In this document: in pieces, positions 4,924-5,158 of the stretch | Position numbering within the stretch: the first letter of the stretch is position 1 | Layout: each line of letters starts with the position of its first letter | Translations under genes and position numbers: made by a program | The notes under the pieces: model-generated | Seen by the model: the letters and a program-made list of their open reading frames with translations, nothing else | Database searches by the model: none | What the model was told of the DNA's origin: nothing | Source: Eggerthella sp. CAG:298 | GTDB taxonomy: Bacteria > Actinomycetota > Coriobacteriia > Coriobacteriales > Eggerthellaceae | Reading direction: 5' to 3' | DNA length: 5,158 bases | NCBI GenBank assembly: GCA_000435675.1 | Contig: FR895148.1 | Span: 107,710 to 112,867, forward strand

Positions 4924-5158
4924 ATGCGCAGCGATTCGATCAAAGAAGGATTGGCCCGCGCGCCACACCGCAGCTTGCTCAAGGCTGACGGTTTCACCGA
5001 CGAAGAGCTCGATCGTCCTCTTGTTGCGGTCGTTTCCTCTCAAAACGAGATCATCCCTGGCCATATTCACCTGCAGACCATCGCTGATGCGGTGAAGGCA
5101 GGCGTGCGTATGGCAGGAGGCACGCCGGTGCAGATGACCACGATCGGCGTCTGCGATG
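4924..5158 (+). CDS. ilvD: Dihydroxy-acid dehydratase IlvD, N-terminal part (partial, runs off window)
   Basis: 78 codons are visible, of a family usually about 550-560 residues long. The N-terminus MRSDSIKEGLARAPHRSLLK, followed by 'VAVVSSQNEIIPGHIHL' and 'GVRMAGGTPVQMTTIGVCD', is typical of IlvD, especially the archaeal/anaerobe clade. The enzyme dehydrates 2,3-dihydroxy-3-methylbutanoate and -pentanoate to the 2-oxo acids that precede valine (and leucine) and isoleucine, in the cytosol, using an Fe-S cluster and Mg2+. At residues 45-47 the motif is PGH. [2Fe-2S] members typically have Pro-Cys-Asn here, with Cys as a cluster ligand, whereas E. coli IlvD, a [4Fe-4S] enzyme, also has PGH. An oxygen-sensitive [4Fe-4S]-type cluster is therefore inferred; the other ligands lie outside the window. 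Start 4924 is preferred over 4918 by ribosome-binding-site spacing. Expression is predicted to be controlled by the upstream T-box. Confidence 0.95.
   Translation, partial: MRSDSIKEGLARAPHRSLLKADGFTDEELDRPLVAVVSSQNEIIPGHIHLQTIADAVKAGVRMAGGTPVQMTTIGVCD

Noticed and set aside
1..5158. Mobile element, CRISPR array, tRNA or phage signature
   Set aside because: No transposase, integrase, direct-repeat array, tRNA fold or attachment site was seen. Gene style and start signals are uniform throughout.

Overview
The window holds a cytochrome bd oxidase locus followed by the start of a branched-chain amino acid gene, all on the + strand. From left to right: the last 62 codons of an ABC half-transporter (cydD); its partner cydC; the two core oxidase subunits cydA and cydB; a strong intrinsic terminator; and, about 25 bases later, a promoter, a T-box leader and the first 78 codons of ilvD (dihydroxy-acid dehydratase). 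Nothing supports a gene on the - strand. The longest gene-free stretch, 4546-4923 (378 bases), is almost fully explained by the cydB terminator, the ilvD promoter and the T-box leader.

The cyd genes form one assembly-plus-enzyme module. CydD and CydC, translationally coupled by an ATGA overlap, form the heterodimeric ABC exporter/heme-handling complex needed to mature cytochrome bd. CydA carries the hemes and the quinol site, and CydB is its structural partner. All residues needed for a working oxidase are present: heme ligands H22, H189 and M337, the GRQPW motif, and quinol-site K255 and E260. CydA is of the short Q-loop type. A 109-base gap separates cydC from cydA. It contains an inverted repeat, a possible promoter and an A9G6 homopolymer run ending in the cydA ribosome binding site, so cydAB may be expressed separately from cydDC.

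The ilvD leader is the most informative regulatory element. Its Stem I is recognisably T-box, and an ATC (isoleucine) specifier sits directly 5' of TGAA. A terminator hairpin with a U-tract ends right at the Shine-Dalgarno sequence. The usual T-box core (TGGNACC) is not present in standard form. The best match is TGGTCTA at 4826-4832, and an alternative long-range helix that would disrupt the terminator can be drawn.

Organism: strong Shine-Dalgarno sites, a T-box with an intrinsic terminator, a short Q-loop CydA, moderate G+C by eye and a Gly-type ('PGH') IlvD suggest a Gram-positive anaerobe or microaerophile. Actinobacteriota of the Coriobacteriia type would fit, but this is a tentative inference. 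I see no mobile element, CRISPR array, tRNA, or wholly new system. The window is a well-known respiratory locus plus an apparently variant T-box.
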